Under the pieces are notes generated by a model that was not told where the DNA came from, did no database searches, and was given only the letters and a program-made list of their open reading frames with translations. From contig MLAK01001204.1 in assembly GCA_001839685.1 (NCBI GenBank), positions 62,001 through 126,000 on the forward strand: 64,000 bases of DNA. The letters are read 5' to 3'. This document shows positions 21,101-29,160 of the stretch, in pieces. A program made the position numbers and the translations under genes. This stretch comes from Tritrichomonas foetus (Eukaryota; Parabasalia; Tritrichomonadida; Tritrichomonadidae). Positions within the stretch are counted from its first letter, which is position 1. Each line of letters opens with the position of its first letter.

Positions 21101-22670
21101 TAAAAGAGAGCAAAAGTTTGCATATTTTGGATGAAAACTGTTGTTCTAATAAATTTGATAAAAACTGATTAAAATCAGGTAGATCAGAAATAAAGTTTGA
21201 TGTAGACAACAAATTTTGGAGAATTGGAAATCTATATTCATCAGCATCGCTAGAAATATAAATAAAGTAAATCAATTCCAAAATAATTTTATGATGGGAA
21301 AAATAAGATGCTAAATCTTCAGGGCTTTGCTCAAATAAAAAATTTTGTAAAAATTTTTCTTGAAGAAGCATATTGACTGTTAAATCTTTTGAATGATAAG
21401 AGAAAATCAGAATGTTTAAAAAAGAATCAACAGGGATTTCTTCATCTTCTGGAAAAGAAATAATAAATAAAATTGAATTCAATAAAACAGAAATGTTAAT
21501 CATTTTTTGCTCAAGAAAAGTTTGAATAACTTGAGCAAGTTCTTCAAGTCCTTTTTTATTTAAAAAAGGTGGACGCTTTAAATATGAAGAAACAGGTGCG
21601 ACAAGAGTTAATTTTTCATATGTTTCATTAATATTTTTAGTTTGGATAGTTAATAAAGAGATCAGTGATGATCTTAAAGAAGAGTCTGTTAATTCATTTT
21701 GATACAAATCAACGATACTCATTAAGACATATTTATCTATACCTGATTCAATTAATAATATTTCATAGCATTCATGTGCAACTTGAGGGCAACTTAACTT
21801 AAATATTTTATTTAGAGTTTTAAATCCATCAAAAGAATAAAATAACTCGATTAAAGTCGAACAAGAGTTTGAAAAAGAAATAAGGTAATAAGTCATAAAT
21901 TTGCATGCATAAAATAAAAATTCATTTATAAATTCATTGGGAAATTCATTTTGGTCTTTTGAATTAATCACATTAGTAATGAAATCAAGGAAAACTTTAA
22001 AATTTGTAATTTTTGTAAATGGTATTTTGGAATAAATTTCAATTGGTGCTGTTTTAAAGGTTAATTGAAGTAAAATTTCATAAACAGATTTAATTTTCTC
22101 ACAATTTATCAAACTTTCATCATTTTTTTCGAATATTAGAGAAAAGGAAATTGACAGGCCATCACTAACCAAAAATTTGGTAAAAAAATCGGCTGATTTA
22201 AATAATAAAAAAAGAAATGTCTGACATTTGGTTAAGAAAAGCGGATTTTTTTTGATAACTTTCACCATTTCGCAAAAAAGTGGGAAAAATTGTTCAGAAT
22301 TAGGTAAATATCCTTCCAATAGTGATGAAATAAATATCATAGTAGAAAAAAATAATTCGGAATCATGTTTCTCATCATTTAAAATGTAACATCCAAATTC
22401 TGCACATACAGAAATAAAATTGGAAATAATATTTTTTGTTTCTTCATTTGATAAAGGATCTTTCTTTTGATTTTCTTGAAATATTATGTTAACATGAGAT
22501 AAAAGATCGTAAAAAAAATGGATCTTAGAAATATCATCATTTTCCATTTGAATAAATGCATTTAAGTTTTGAGAGAACATATTAATTAGTGTTTTCTCTT
22601 CTGGAAATTGCGCCGCCTGTCTCGACGGGCTGAGTGGGCTTCGTAAAAAATTTCCAATATTACGAAGCAT
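15123..22670 (-). CDS. Giant BEACH-domain protein with ConA-like domain, WD40 propeller and C-terminal zinc finger
   Basis: 2515 residues. The first about 700 residues are helical repeat-like. A concanavalin A-like lectin fold (with SFWFNLPIKINEKFLFLTIH) lies near 730-880, then more helical sequence. A BEACH domain lies at about 1905-2180 with the family hallmarks YPVVPWISN, LRNLSLPMGQL, the conserved LPGVVFWLLMRTPPF and a FGYKQTG-like element; a PH-like BEACH-associated domain should precede it. WD40 repeats span about 2230-2470. The last 40 residues (from about 2477) carry four CxxC pairs in a compact treble-clef/FYVE- or RING-like zinc finger. BEACH proteins (LYST, neurobeachin, WDFY3/Alfy types) control vesicle fusion, lysosome size and autophagy; the C-terminal zinc finger recalls WDFY3. 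Start: the ATG fits the following globular sequence. Confidence 0.93.
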   Translation of the reverse strand: MLRNIGNFLRSPLSPSRQAAQFPEEKTLINMFSQNLNAFIQMENDDISKIHFFYDLLSHVNIIFQENQKKDPLSNEETKNIISNFISVCAEFGCYILNDEKHDSELFFSTMIFISSLLEGYLPNSEQFFPLFCEMVKVIKKNPLFLTKCQTFLFLLFKSADFFTKFLVSDGLSISFSLIFEKNDESLINCEKIKSVYEILLQLTFKTAPIEIYSKIPFTKITNFKVFLDFITNVINSKDQNEFPNEFINEFLFYACKFMTYYLISFSNSCSTLIELFYSFDGFKTLNKIFKLSCPQVAHECYEILLIESGIDKYVLMSIVDLYQNELTDSSLRSSLISLLTIQTKNINETYEKLTLVAPVSSYLKRPPFLNKKGLEELAQVIQTFLEQKMINISVLLNSILFIISFPEDEEIPVDSFLNILIFSYHSKDLTVNMLLQEKFLQNFLFEQSPEDLASYFSHHKIILELIYFIYISSDADEYRFPILQNLLSTSNFISDLPDFNQFLSNLLEQQFSSKICKLLLSFIQYDHIFELLIKEMKKKMEYYNYFLESNGFDHLNEYINPNEQQNSRSENKISYLLIMNLIGSLSFFTEQPEVDEWINQQPKDSPLFDFSNDFLSKLAFGPETEHEYKLLHVPSLLPFCTGFDQRLAYNLYLAGKYGIPACLKRGISINNIPHISLIANRFITSNVAKELFKLNPLKISEFVNVEQPQFSLYEIIPFSNPVFLTFEQNFSSLSFWFNLPIKINEKFLFLTIHSFLTIEINQDTLLFTTAKEKTSLSTPCCIWHNLIVIFHSKRNIAYKCEIILDFTTRLSLKIDIQSTPSSVTFGDRNNLIPVPIQLAKSVILSETVFSEENISHISKQGPNDTSAKIGCTSKSKFVFDVHYLGFASYYNSSIDSENLFFRLEKIDFIDEFKSLFMVLLNLKSLRNYNFHLFWHRMIIAMKRKKSLVQSHLDYFILNPKLKTKISKALNIFLSDPEIYFVFDQDSIINLLGQISSTSSLDWMILEKFGLSRSLFSILRCGINLDIQLSLIPIFNKLFKASHTVIKLKNILNTIVSFGDFTFDKTSFGDLIKNPLKESLVQNKLFLSFVESAKMFSEEVLQLNQLLDIIILYLDNRIFPFFDLLAFYSHRNQKYIRDTKNMILNYVFNYFSCEKQVWKYAFSILSGNVTQSKFYRAFQVKRPSFLPVIIDMLSKLASHCAHDIINSHEEDQSNKRLFSKIVSIILSLDESITAIISQSSLVYYFNLAQLGMMPNSFLITNNGERITQNWVNFSHINSPSKNEIKNIYEKVTHSKIFPPHFPDTINYEPLSILSISSIYSSSNNINFPDNHTNCLKLFSFVRESNLIDLLICILFASDSFEKNFTELINGTAMMYLEYWKLLTQQIIFDVLTILSLKPPSFTYFKWCFPQIHKCITIGLFKKCYLKLMELIFILIKRGDILNNVFLEDRLLKMYRDFLLLSFRYISDETEHEMHFKLLLKNKNFIFSPNVFYDNKFCSLWLHANRLYHDEYPSRIECMSLFMKLIDNNLVSSYDPSNMEEEWNNFCRKQLFDNSDIESKQTKMNLIIDNRIKMYTEVLKRELYTRIYRAINYSIEENLHFYQINLRQRKTEKVMFKFTKLGITQFLRQKNHAIKSYHLSPLSYPIYQSRLLSPSPFSIRSPQSGSKINNSYFTIDFIKSKQAIPIIEKYGKLNCAPEWFFFNSNIHCDDNLNSSHDEAMINVTNKKDNQIENAFSSPFDYSDIIEQGDAPLLQLFKQTFFEFGEYYHHFDVSFFYYIHPLPSVLFVTENALLLIVLAKGSLELISHPNNPIAFLPLTESIALGEFSQASLFCGHIVIISKLDQILKIQDHHYIHKNYGVLISTLGDSDLLLIFANQNDKSKVIKHINKKLQKKTFPPSHLLFSINSISEATLLWHNNVISNFDYLLLLNSYGGRSFSDLSQYPVVPWISNPANNRELRNLSLPMGQLSETRAHHFDLTYELSTPVKYYYGFHYSLPGVVFWLLMRTPPFTFFQWDLNEGWDNSQRLFVSVSDAYNSAAITNQSDLKELIPAMYQTPEVLTNISNLSLNVSDNVQLPEWAKSSPYFYVEMQKKILNESQETQKWIDLIFGYKQTGEAARESKNLFLPSSYINSSYEELEMDEESYNSQVLNFGQCPNQLFTKSHPFKLTRKIKDEVICETQITINLINPLFLTNFLVAPIHKNSTTFVALPETAVVYPLKCSMSTFFINFNQEHESLSMIEISTMKTVLTTYSFDFAFIRHVDVSEDGFFIVVSFFFGRVDVFLVDFDELNGWPKNIQKFGSFSRRSTCKMSALLPQEYICASVYEDLKIIIWNFSTETIHRVLNLEFLPIQIMFDSFNAELYVIYSNSVEKYSINGNKLHYYDIFESNISSSIIFGLDFMFDKRLLILGHKNGKLTILHINSESYEFEVMFHSDVHKYAISSILGMPNLMKIVTVDDRGISYLTDFSSMLEDSSVVVRCSFCDSPQTTICKICQLPICGGCKKNGQNVCPQCQIK

Positions 22671-23294
22671 TTAGTTTTGCCATAACTTTTTAAATACTTT
22701 ATACAAGTCGATAATACACTTTTTGATCATAAATTCGGTCGAATTAGTTGACCAAATACATATTTAATTTTTGCAATTTTTCACAATGGTATTATCAAAC
22801 CATAATCATCAATATTGAACAGATTTACGATTTTTAGAAAATTTTAGATTTTTTACAGTTGTTTCTTTTTACATTACTGACTATTGAATGTTTTCTTGCT
22901 ATGTATCACGAAATTGTTCATCTTTTTTTTTGCATTAATACATATTTTATAGAAACAATTGGTCAGTGAAATCAATTTTCTTTAAATCTTTTGATATCTT
23001 TATAAAGAAAGATAAGTATCTTTTCTCTTTAAATAATTCTATCTACTGAAATGGGTGTGGTTTGGTGGCTTGATTATCTCAATTGTTCACATCGACAGCA
23101 AAATTGATTTTCCTCTACGTGATGTTCGTGAAATTATGAAAAAATAACACATGAATTACATACATTGAAATCCTATTAAATTTTATTGAATAATAAAAAA
23201 AATTTCATTTAATTCTAATCCAAAAACACAATTTTACTAAATATTTGATAATCACACTTTGATAAATAAATACTGACAAAAACCAATATTTATG
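22671..23294. other. Intergenic region
   Basis: About 620 AT-rich bases between the BEACH start and the 3' end of the Raptor gene on the same strand. No gene, RNA or repeat recognised; it should include the BEACH promoter. Confidence 0.5.
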
Positions 23295-25790
23295 TTATTC
23301 AGTGGGTTTATCTAATTGTAATGTACCTATTCTTGGAACCCTACTTTCAAGAGTTGTAGCAATTTTAACAGGCTGAGGTATGGGAATATTTCCGAACAGA
23401 TTGGAATCAAAACGAGACTCAAATCTAGAATTTTTAATAGAGGTAAACAAATTGCGAATGATTGGATTTGCTGCGATTATTTGTGATTCATTATGACCTA
23501 ATTTTGCTCTTGGAAAAGTTGGTTTTAATGCTTTAAAATGTTCAACAACTGACGGATCATCATCCTTTTCAAATGCATTTAATCTATCAAAAACAATTGG
23601 CTGTTTTACGAGTTTATATACAACAAGTAATGAATACATACATTGAATTCTAACCATTGGACTCTTATCATCTGTTAAATTAATGATGTATTGAACTGCA
23701 TCAGGATTTTTAGAGAAATTTAAAGCATATATCGTTGATGCTCTTACATCCGGACGTGAATCTTCAAGTAGTGGAGTTATTCGATAAGTGAAATCTTCAA
23801 AATATGCAGTTTTTGATGATTTATCCATTAATATTCCAAATAGAAGCATTGAAAAAGGTGCACAAGCAATTGCATGTTCAATGCACAGTTCTGCAAGTCT
23901 TTTGAATTGCTGTTGGTACTCAATCGATGCAGCAAGAGTAACTACTGCCATTCCTATTGAAACAACTGAAGGATCATCACACAAAACGAAAAAAGTTGGC
24001 GTGTTTAAAATAAAAGGACTTTCATTTGAAGTTGCAATGATTTTGGAAACAATAGCCAAAGATGCAGCAGATGGATTTGGATAAGAAAGAATCGCTTTCG
24101 CAATATTGGTTCGAGATGCTTCCAATGCAGCAGCTTCATCATTTTCATCTATATATGCAAATAAGCGGGAAGCACATTCTTCATGAAACTCTGGAACGAT
24201 AATAAAGAATGCAAAAAGCGGAAGAATTCCATTTGATGGATACGAGGTAAATGTTTTGATAAACATATCGAAAATTACTTTTTTAGATCCGTCTTTAGAC
24301 ATTGTTATAGAAGCATCTAAAGCAATATCCCAGAAATTCCAAAGTACACTTGTCATCATTGGTCTTAAGTCAGGGATTGAAGAAGGATGAAGATTATAAG
24401 ACATCATAACTCTTTGTGAAAGTGCAAAGCCTTTAAACATTGTTGCTGTTGCACTATCTTTCGTAAACAAATCAAAAGTGGCTTTATCTTGGGTTTCAAA
24501 GCATATAGATTCAAGGACAGCCATTAAAAATCCTTTTAAAAATTTCTTGTTTGCAATTTTTGGTAAAGCATAGTTGTCATCAAATTTATATTCATTTGAA
24601 CCGCCCGTATTTTTCAGCATCTCATTGTATCTATCAAGTGTTTTAACTTTTTCTCGATTGATAAAACTTTCAGGATTTTGAACATTCACACTTTCTTCAA
24701 GATTCTCATTATTGATTAGGCAATTATTCATTTGATAACAATCTTCCTCATTATTATTCGCATTATTACTATTAATAGTATTATACATTTTATTATTCAA
24801 ATCTTTATGATAAAAACCAGTTTTATAAATATTATTCTGATTAACACCTTTATGAAGATTATCATAATTATTATTGTAATTACAATCTTGATTATTTGTA
24901 TTATAATTTCCATGTATATTTGAATATATATTCTTATGATTAATCTTGCATGTGTTGTAATTATTGTTGTAAATATTTCTTTGTGTGTTTTGTTTTTGGT
25001 TGGTTTGAAATGTGCTTCCATCATCTTCACAGTTACAAGTAGAAAACATGTCACAGTGTTTTTGTCCTTTGTACCACATTGCTGCAGTAAAAGGATCGAA
25101 AAGACAACAAGAAAATAAATCGAGTGGTGTTGAAGTTGACAAAGGAAGGGATTCTCCTGCACCACAAGCAAAAAATGCAAAAGTATCTCTTTTTGTTCCA
25201 AGCAACTTTGATGCAGCTGCAGCGTTGGCACAATCCATAACAACAGTAACTGGACATGCGCACGAATTCATCAAAGTTGCAATTTTCAATGGTTTATATC
25301 GTTGTCTATCGTCAGAAAAAAAATAAATATTTCCGTCGCTTGGAGGGTAGCATCCATGTCCAAAATAGTGTAAAACGACGCGATGTGGAGGTATCGAACT
25401 GGCGTGCTTCCTGAGTAACTCCAAAACTGTTTGGACGCTTGGATCAACAACAATTTCACTCGGGCAATTTAATGAATTTCTGTAAAGATCGCTTAACGCT
25501 TGTGTTGAAGAAGGAGCATAAAAAGACGGATCAAAGGTCAAAAGTGGCTTTCCGCAAATTGTTCTCGGCTTCCGAACCAAACGTCGAATTGAAGGCGTTC
25601 TTAATCCGTCAAATAGACATAAAAAGGCAACAACGTTTTTTGTTTTTAAAGAGACGATCGGGGAGCCGCAAGTTGGCCTATTTGACCTATTTCCGGCAAC
25701 AGTTGCACGAGTTACTCGTTTTGGGGCTTCGCGATTAGTTGATGGATTAACAAAAACTCTATTGGCCGTTTTTTGTGTCGGTTCGGCCAT
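23295..25790 (-). CDS. RPTOR: Raptor homologue, scaffold of TOR complex 1 (RNC caspase-like domain plus HEAT repeats)
   Basis: 831 residues. The N-terminal conserved (RNC) domain spans about 50-250: a strand NVVAFLCLF, the GHG motif in HYFGHGCYPP (H145), and MDCANAA (D186-C187), placed as the His and Cys of the caspase-like fold. Next is a block matching Raptor's LPADLF region (LPLSTSTPLDLFSCCLFDP). About 258-410 is an Asn/Tyr-rich insert. Helical repeats follow, with the Raptor-typical segment from SQRVMMSYNLHPSSIP to VLWNFWDIALD, and HEAT units near 690-740 (RPDVRASTIYALNFSKNPDA). Raptor binds TOR and recruits substrates; a TOR kinase is encoded about 30 kb away at 55531-62301. Human Raptor is about 1335 residues and ends in a WD40 propeller; here the protein stops after the HEAT region. 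The identification is secure. Confidence 0.93.
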   Translation of the reverse strand: MAEPTQKTANRVFVNPSTNREAPKRVTRATVAGNRSNRPTCGSPIVSLKTKNVVAFLCLFDGLRTPSIRRLVRKPRTICGKPLLTFDPSFYAPSSTQALSDLYRNSLNCPSEIVVDPSVQTVLELLRKHASSIPPHRVVLHYFGHGCYPPSDGNIYFFSDDRQRYKPLKIATLMNSCACPVTVVMDCANAAAASKLLGTKRDTFAFFACGAGESLPLSTSTPLDLFSCCLFDPFTAAMWYKGQKHCDMFSTCNCEDDGSTFQTNQKQNTQRNIYNNNYNTCKINHKNIYSNIHGNYNTNNQDCNYNNNYDNLHKGVNQNNIYKTGFYHKDLNNKMYNTINSNNANNNEEDCYQMNNCLINNENLEESVNVQNPESFINREKVKTLDRYNEMLKNTGGSNEYKFDDNYALPKIANKKFLKGFLMAVLESICFETQDKATFDLFTKDSATATMFKGFALSQRVMMSYNLHPSSIPDLRPMMTSVLWNFWDIALDASITMSKDGSKKVIFDMFIKTFTSYPSNGILPLFAFFIIVPEFHEECASRLFAYIDENDEAAALEASRTNIAKAILSYPNPSAASLAIVSKIIATSNESPFILNTPTFFVLCDDPSVVSIGMAVVTLAASIEYQQQFKRLAELCIEHAIACAPFSMLLFGILMDKSSKTAYFEDFTYRITPLLEDSRPDVRASTIYALNFSKNPDAVQYIINLTDDKSPMVRIQCMYSLLVVYKLVKQPIVFDRLNAFEKDDDPSVVEHFKALKPTFPRAKLGHNESQIIAANPIIRNLFTSIKNSRFESRFDSNLFGNIPIPQPVKIATTLESRVPRIGTLQLDKPTE

Positions 25791-26144
25791 TTGCTTGATG
25801 AAAATTTACTTCCGGAAGGAGAAAAATTGGCTATTAATGTCAAAATCTAGATTGGATTTTTTGAGTGAAAATAGAGGTGACTTTTTTTAATTATTGTGAA
25901 AATATTTTGTAAAATTTAGAAAAAGTTTCATCTGCTTAATTGAATAGTTGATACGAATAAACCTATATCGATTGAACTTTTTAAATACATTTCTAATCGA
26001 TTTTACAATACTTATCGTTAAGGTGCCTCACAATTTCATGAAATTAAACCTATGGCAAGTTGAGGTCAATTTATTTGATTGATAGATTCAATTGAGTTAA
26101 TGACTATTTAAGTATTGAAAATATATTATTGATTTTTTGGCTCA
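25791..26144. other. Intergenic region between divergent genes
   Basis: About 350 bases holding the presumed promoters of the Raptor gene (-) and the coiled-coil gene (+). A TTTTCATCAAGC stretch precedes the Raptor ATG and CTCA abuts the ATG at 26145. Nothing else was recognised. Confidence 0.5.
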
Positions 26145-26729
26145 ATGAGCGAATCAGAAGAACACCAGAATGAAAAAAACTATGAGGATCATCCAATTAA
26201 TTTAACAATTGTTCCTGAAACAAATCAAAATGAAAATGATCCAATCATTAATTTAGCAAATCCTCAAAATCACAATGAAAACTATCCATGTGAAAATGTA
26301 GAAGAAAGTGTAGAAACAAATGGAAATGAAATCCATCATTCAAATAATAATTATTTGATAGAGAGTATCCAACATATTGAAAAAATATGGGAAAATTATG
26401 AAAATGGATTATAAAGAAGTGAACAGGCACAAAAATTAAACCAAACAAAAGCTGAACAGGTCAAAAAATGGGAAAGAGTTGTAAATTTCATGGAAAACAA
26501 AACAAATGAGACAAAAATGTCATTTCAGCAGGCAAAAGAAAAATTCGCCAATTTAAATGAAATATATGAATTTATTTCTGATAAGATTTCACAAATAGAA
26601 CAAATAATAAATGATTCATCTTCAAAAAATCTTGATCATGCTGCTGAATCAATTCATTTTCTTTTAAATCTTCATGAAAAAGTTGGAGATGAGCTGAACA
26701 ACATTAGATTAGCTATGAAAAATGTATAA
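26145..26729 (+). pseudogene. Coiled-coil protein interrupted by an in-frame TAA; possibly clathrin light chain-like
   Basis: From the ATG at 26145 the frame codes for 89 residues to TAA 26412-26414, then continues open in the same frame for 25 codons to an ATG at 26490 and on to the final TAA at 26729: 194 codons in all with one stop. The first part is acidic and Asn/Glu-rich. Around the stop it turns into a coiled coil (IEKIWENYENGL, stop, RSEQAQKLNQTKAEQVKKWE), and the end has a Leu/Ile-rich helix (HAAESIHFLLNLHEKV). An acidic N terminus, central heptads with Trp, and a short C-terminal helix is the plan of clathrin light chains, but the match is weak. The stop may be a nonsense mutation, a sequencing error, or read through. 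The start is preceded by CTCA. Confidence 0.5.
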
Positions 26730-27814
26730 AAATAGTTATATATTCCTTAAGTCGTTTTTTAGTATATCTATTTTTCATAATTATGAATATTAGGGTGAAA
26801 TCATAATTTACGATTTTCCGGTTAAAGAAAACGCATGTGAAGACAAGAATCAAAAATCTCTAGCCAATTTATCAGTAAAAAGAGTTCATATTGTAACTCT
26901 CAACTATATCGTTAAATCTGATGAAGTTCATCATGAAAATGATAAAATTATATCAGAAATTTTGTCGATTTAATGATTTTATAGAAGAATGGTAATATAA
27001 ATAAATTTATGTCCATTCCAAGAAACCAAAAAATCGCCTATTAATCAATAAAGGTTTTTGGATAATAAACCGAATTTATTTGACCTAAATAATGACGATC
27101 CATATTACTAAATTTCATTAATGATTTTTCTCAATAATAAATGTGTAAAATATGTCACAAATTAAATATAAAATTCTGAACACTGTTTGAGTTTCTCGAC
27201 TTTTCTATTTTCACTTTTTGAATACTGCCACTTTTTTCACAAAGAAAAAAAAATTCACGAAAATTTGACAAAAAAAGTGAAACCGACAGTTGGCTATTTC
27301 AAAATTGATGCTATAACATCATAATTTACTCGCGATATCTGAATATCAATTGACATTCAAAAGATGGAAGTATGTTGTGAGTCTCATTTAGGAAGGAGAT
27401 TTGTGATAAAGACAGAAAAACACTGGAATACACATCGTATAAAGATCGCCTTTTGACCCAAGATTGATCTCATTTTTTTATATGATNTGCNGGTAACTTT
27501 CACTAGAATAAATATGCTATTTTTAAGGAATTTCTACCAAGCATTTTCGAAAAAAGCCCTTTTTTATTCGAAAAATTGAAATTGTAAAAAGTGTTTTTCA
27601 GAAAGCTCCACTAGAGTTTTTTAAAAAATTAATTTATTTTTTATATTCATATTATAAAGCTAATAACATAGTAATATTATTTTAACAATAAAGCGAATTT
27701 TCAAAAATGATGTTGTTTTTTTAGAAGAATTGAATACGTATTCAAAAAGTTAGAATTCTAATATTGAATTTTACTTATTCCATTATTCAGTATTGTTTGT
27801 GATAATTAAAAGTA
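26730..27814. other. Decayed or non-coding stretch with short coding remnants and ambiguous bases
   Basis: There is no complete gene. On the plus strand 26794-26973 is a 59-codon open stretch without an ATG (including SLANLSVKRVHIVTLNYIVK) that reads like protein and follows a TAG directly; it may be a gene remnant. A 21-base sequence at 27436-27456 recurs exactly at 28300-28320, and 15 bases of it recur inverted at 29170-29184. Ambiguous bases occur at 27487 and 27491, showing assembly uncertainty. A tandem-looking A/T-rich section fills the remainder. Confidence 0.45.
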
Positions 27815-28240
27815 TCATTCAAGAAGATATATTAGAGCATCAATAGCTTCCGATTTTAGGTATTTCTGGAGGTTTACAATCGATTGCATTCCAGAATCAT
27901 TATATTCCATCCACATTTTTTCTCTTAAAATCACTTTGTAATGGAAATTTGAATAGAGTAATATACCAAATAAATGATATTTATTCAAATTCCATCTCAA
28001 AATATTGTAGGGTTTTATCTTTGGAATTCCAGATCCAACTCTTCACGAAGAACTAAAAAATAAGGCATTCGAGCAATCATATCGATTGTTCGAACTGATG
28101 TCTGCTGTAGGCAATGTTCACAGGAATAATTCAAAAGAATATCAGGTTGAAAGTAATCTTTCAATGCTTCTTCAATAGTTTCACTTGAATCGACTGATAT
28201 CGTCAATGAGGTGAAATCATTGTTCGTAGTTTGAATAAAG
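27815..28240 (-). pseudogene. Ubiquitin-specific protease (USP) fragment, frameshifted
   Basis: Two frames hold consecutive pieces of a USP catalytic domain. The upstream piece (28240-28015) reads DFTSLTISVDSSETIEEAL, then KDYFQP and a zinc-ribbon-like CEHC, then a PYFLVL strand; this matches the USP FxxLsL-L..CL..YF segment and the strand before the last domain half. The downstream piece (from about 28014 to 27815, another frame) has the USP His-box pattern: YHLFGILLYSNFHYKV followed by WMEYNDSGM, where GHY is replaced by FHY. The two are about 15 bases apart but out of frame, and neither has an ATG or the Cys box. It is therefore the broken remnant of a deubiquitinase gene, missing most of the protein. 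Minus-strand frames at 28203-28454 add nothing clear and contain an N at 28243. Confidence 0.6.
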
Positions 28241-29160
28241 CCNTTAAATTATCATAATTAACAAGAGTTTTTGTTAGTCTTCTTATCATAAAATCACAAC
28301 GTATAAAGATCGCCTTTTGAATTCGAGCCGATAGAAAATGTAATAATTTTTGTAGAATAGAATATAAGAGGTAAATATAAAAAAAATGCCACTGAGAGCA
28401 AGAAATTCTATCATTTTTTTTGATGATTAATTTTATAAAACGCAACTTTTTCAATACATATTCAGTCGATATTTCAATGAAAAAAAACTTATTTTCATGA
28501 AAATTTTTATATTCTTTAAAAGGCTAAAATGTCATATTAATGAAGAATTTCCATTTGAAAATAAATACACATATATGTTACAATATTTTTCTTTAATAAA
28601 TATGTGTCAATCAAGAATTACAATTTTTTTTAGGAATATTTATAAAAAAGTATTAGCATCAAAAAAATGTCATTGATATATTTTAAATTATATATAGTTA
28701 CATCCACATAAAAAATTAATAAAAAATATCTATTAGATTTTGTTTAAATGCAAAAAATTACAAAAACTCTTTGGTGTGCAGAACGGCCTATTCATTTTTT
28801 TCTTAATTTTACTAGATAAAAGTGAATTGTATCAAAAATAATTAGGATTTGGGGTTATAGATCCTGAAAAATTGAAAAACCACGGTTTTAGAAATTATTA
28901 TTTTTTCAACCCTTTAAAATCATTTAAACTTCAAATTAATTATATATTCATGATATTTAAATATAATTAAGATTATACTATGAAATTTAAATCAAATTAA
29001 TAATTTTTTACTGACAAAAAATAAAATATCATTTTTCGAAATTGCCAAGTGACCATGCTGCTGAACAGTTTAATAATAATATATCGATAGTTTATCTAGT
29101 ATGTAATGATGCAGTGTTTTTCTTTTTTCGAGAAACTTATCCTGTCTGAAGAAAAAGTTG
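28241..29160. other. AT-rich degenerate stretch without a recognisable gene
   Basis: About 920 bases with no credible coding frame. It includes the second copy of the repeated 21-mer (28300-28320) and an ambiguous base at 28243. It lies between the USP remnant and the UBL-UBA gene and is probably decayed sequence. Confidence 0.45.

Noticed and set aside
24732..25326. Several frames opposite or within the Raptor gene (Ile-rich and Cys-rich)
   Set aside because: Shadows of the Asn-rich insert and adjoining Raptor coding sequence.
28203..28454. 83-codon minus-strand frame containing an ambiguous base
   Set aside because: No domain, overlaps the USP remnant start in another frame, and its sequence cannot be trusted at 28243.
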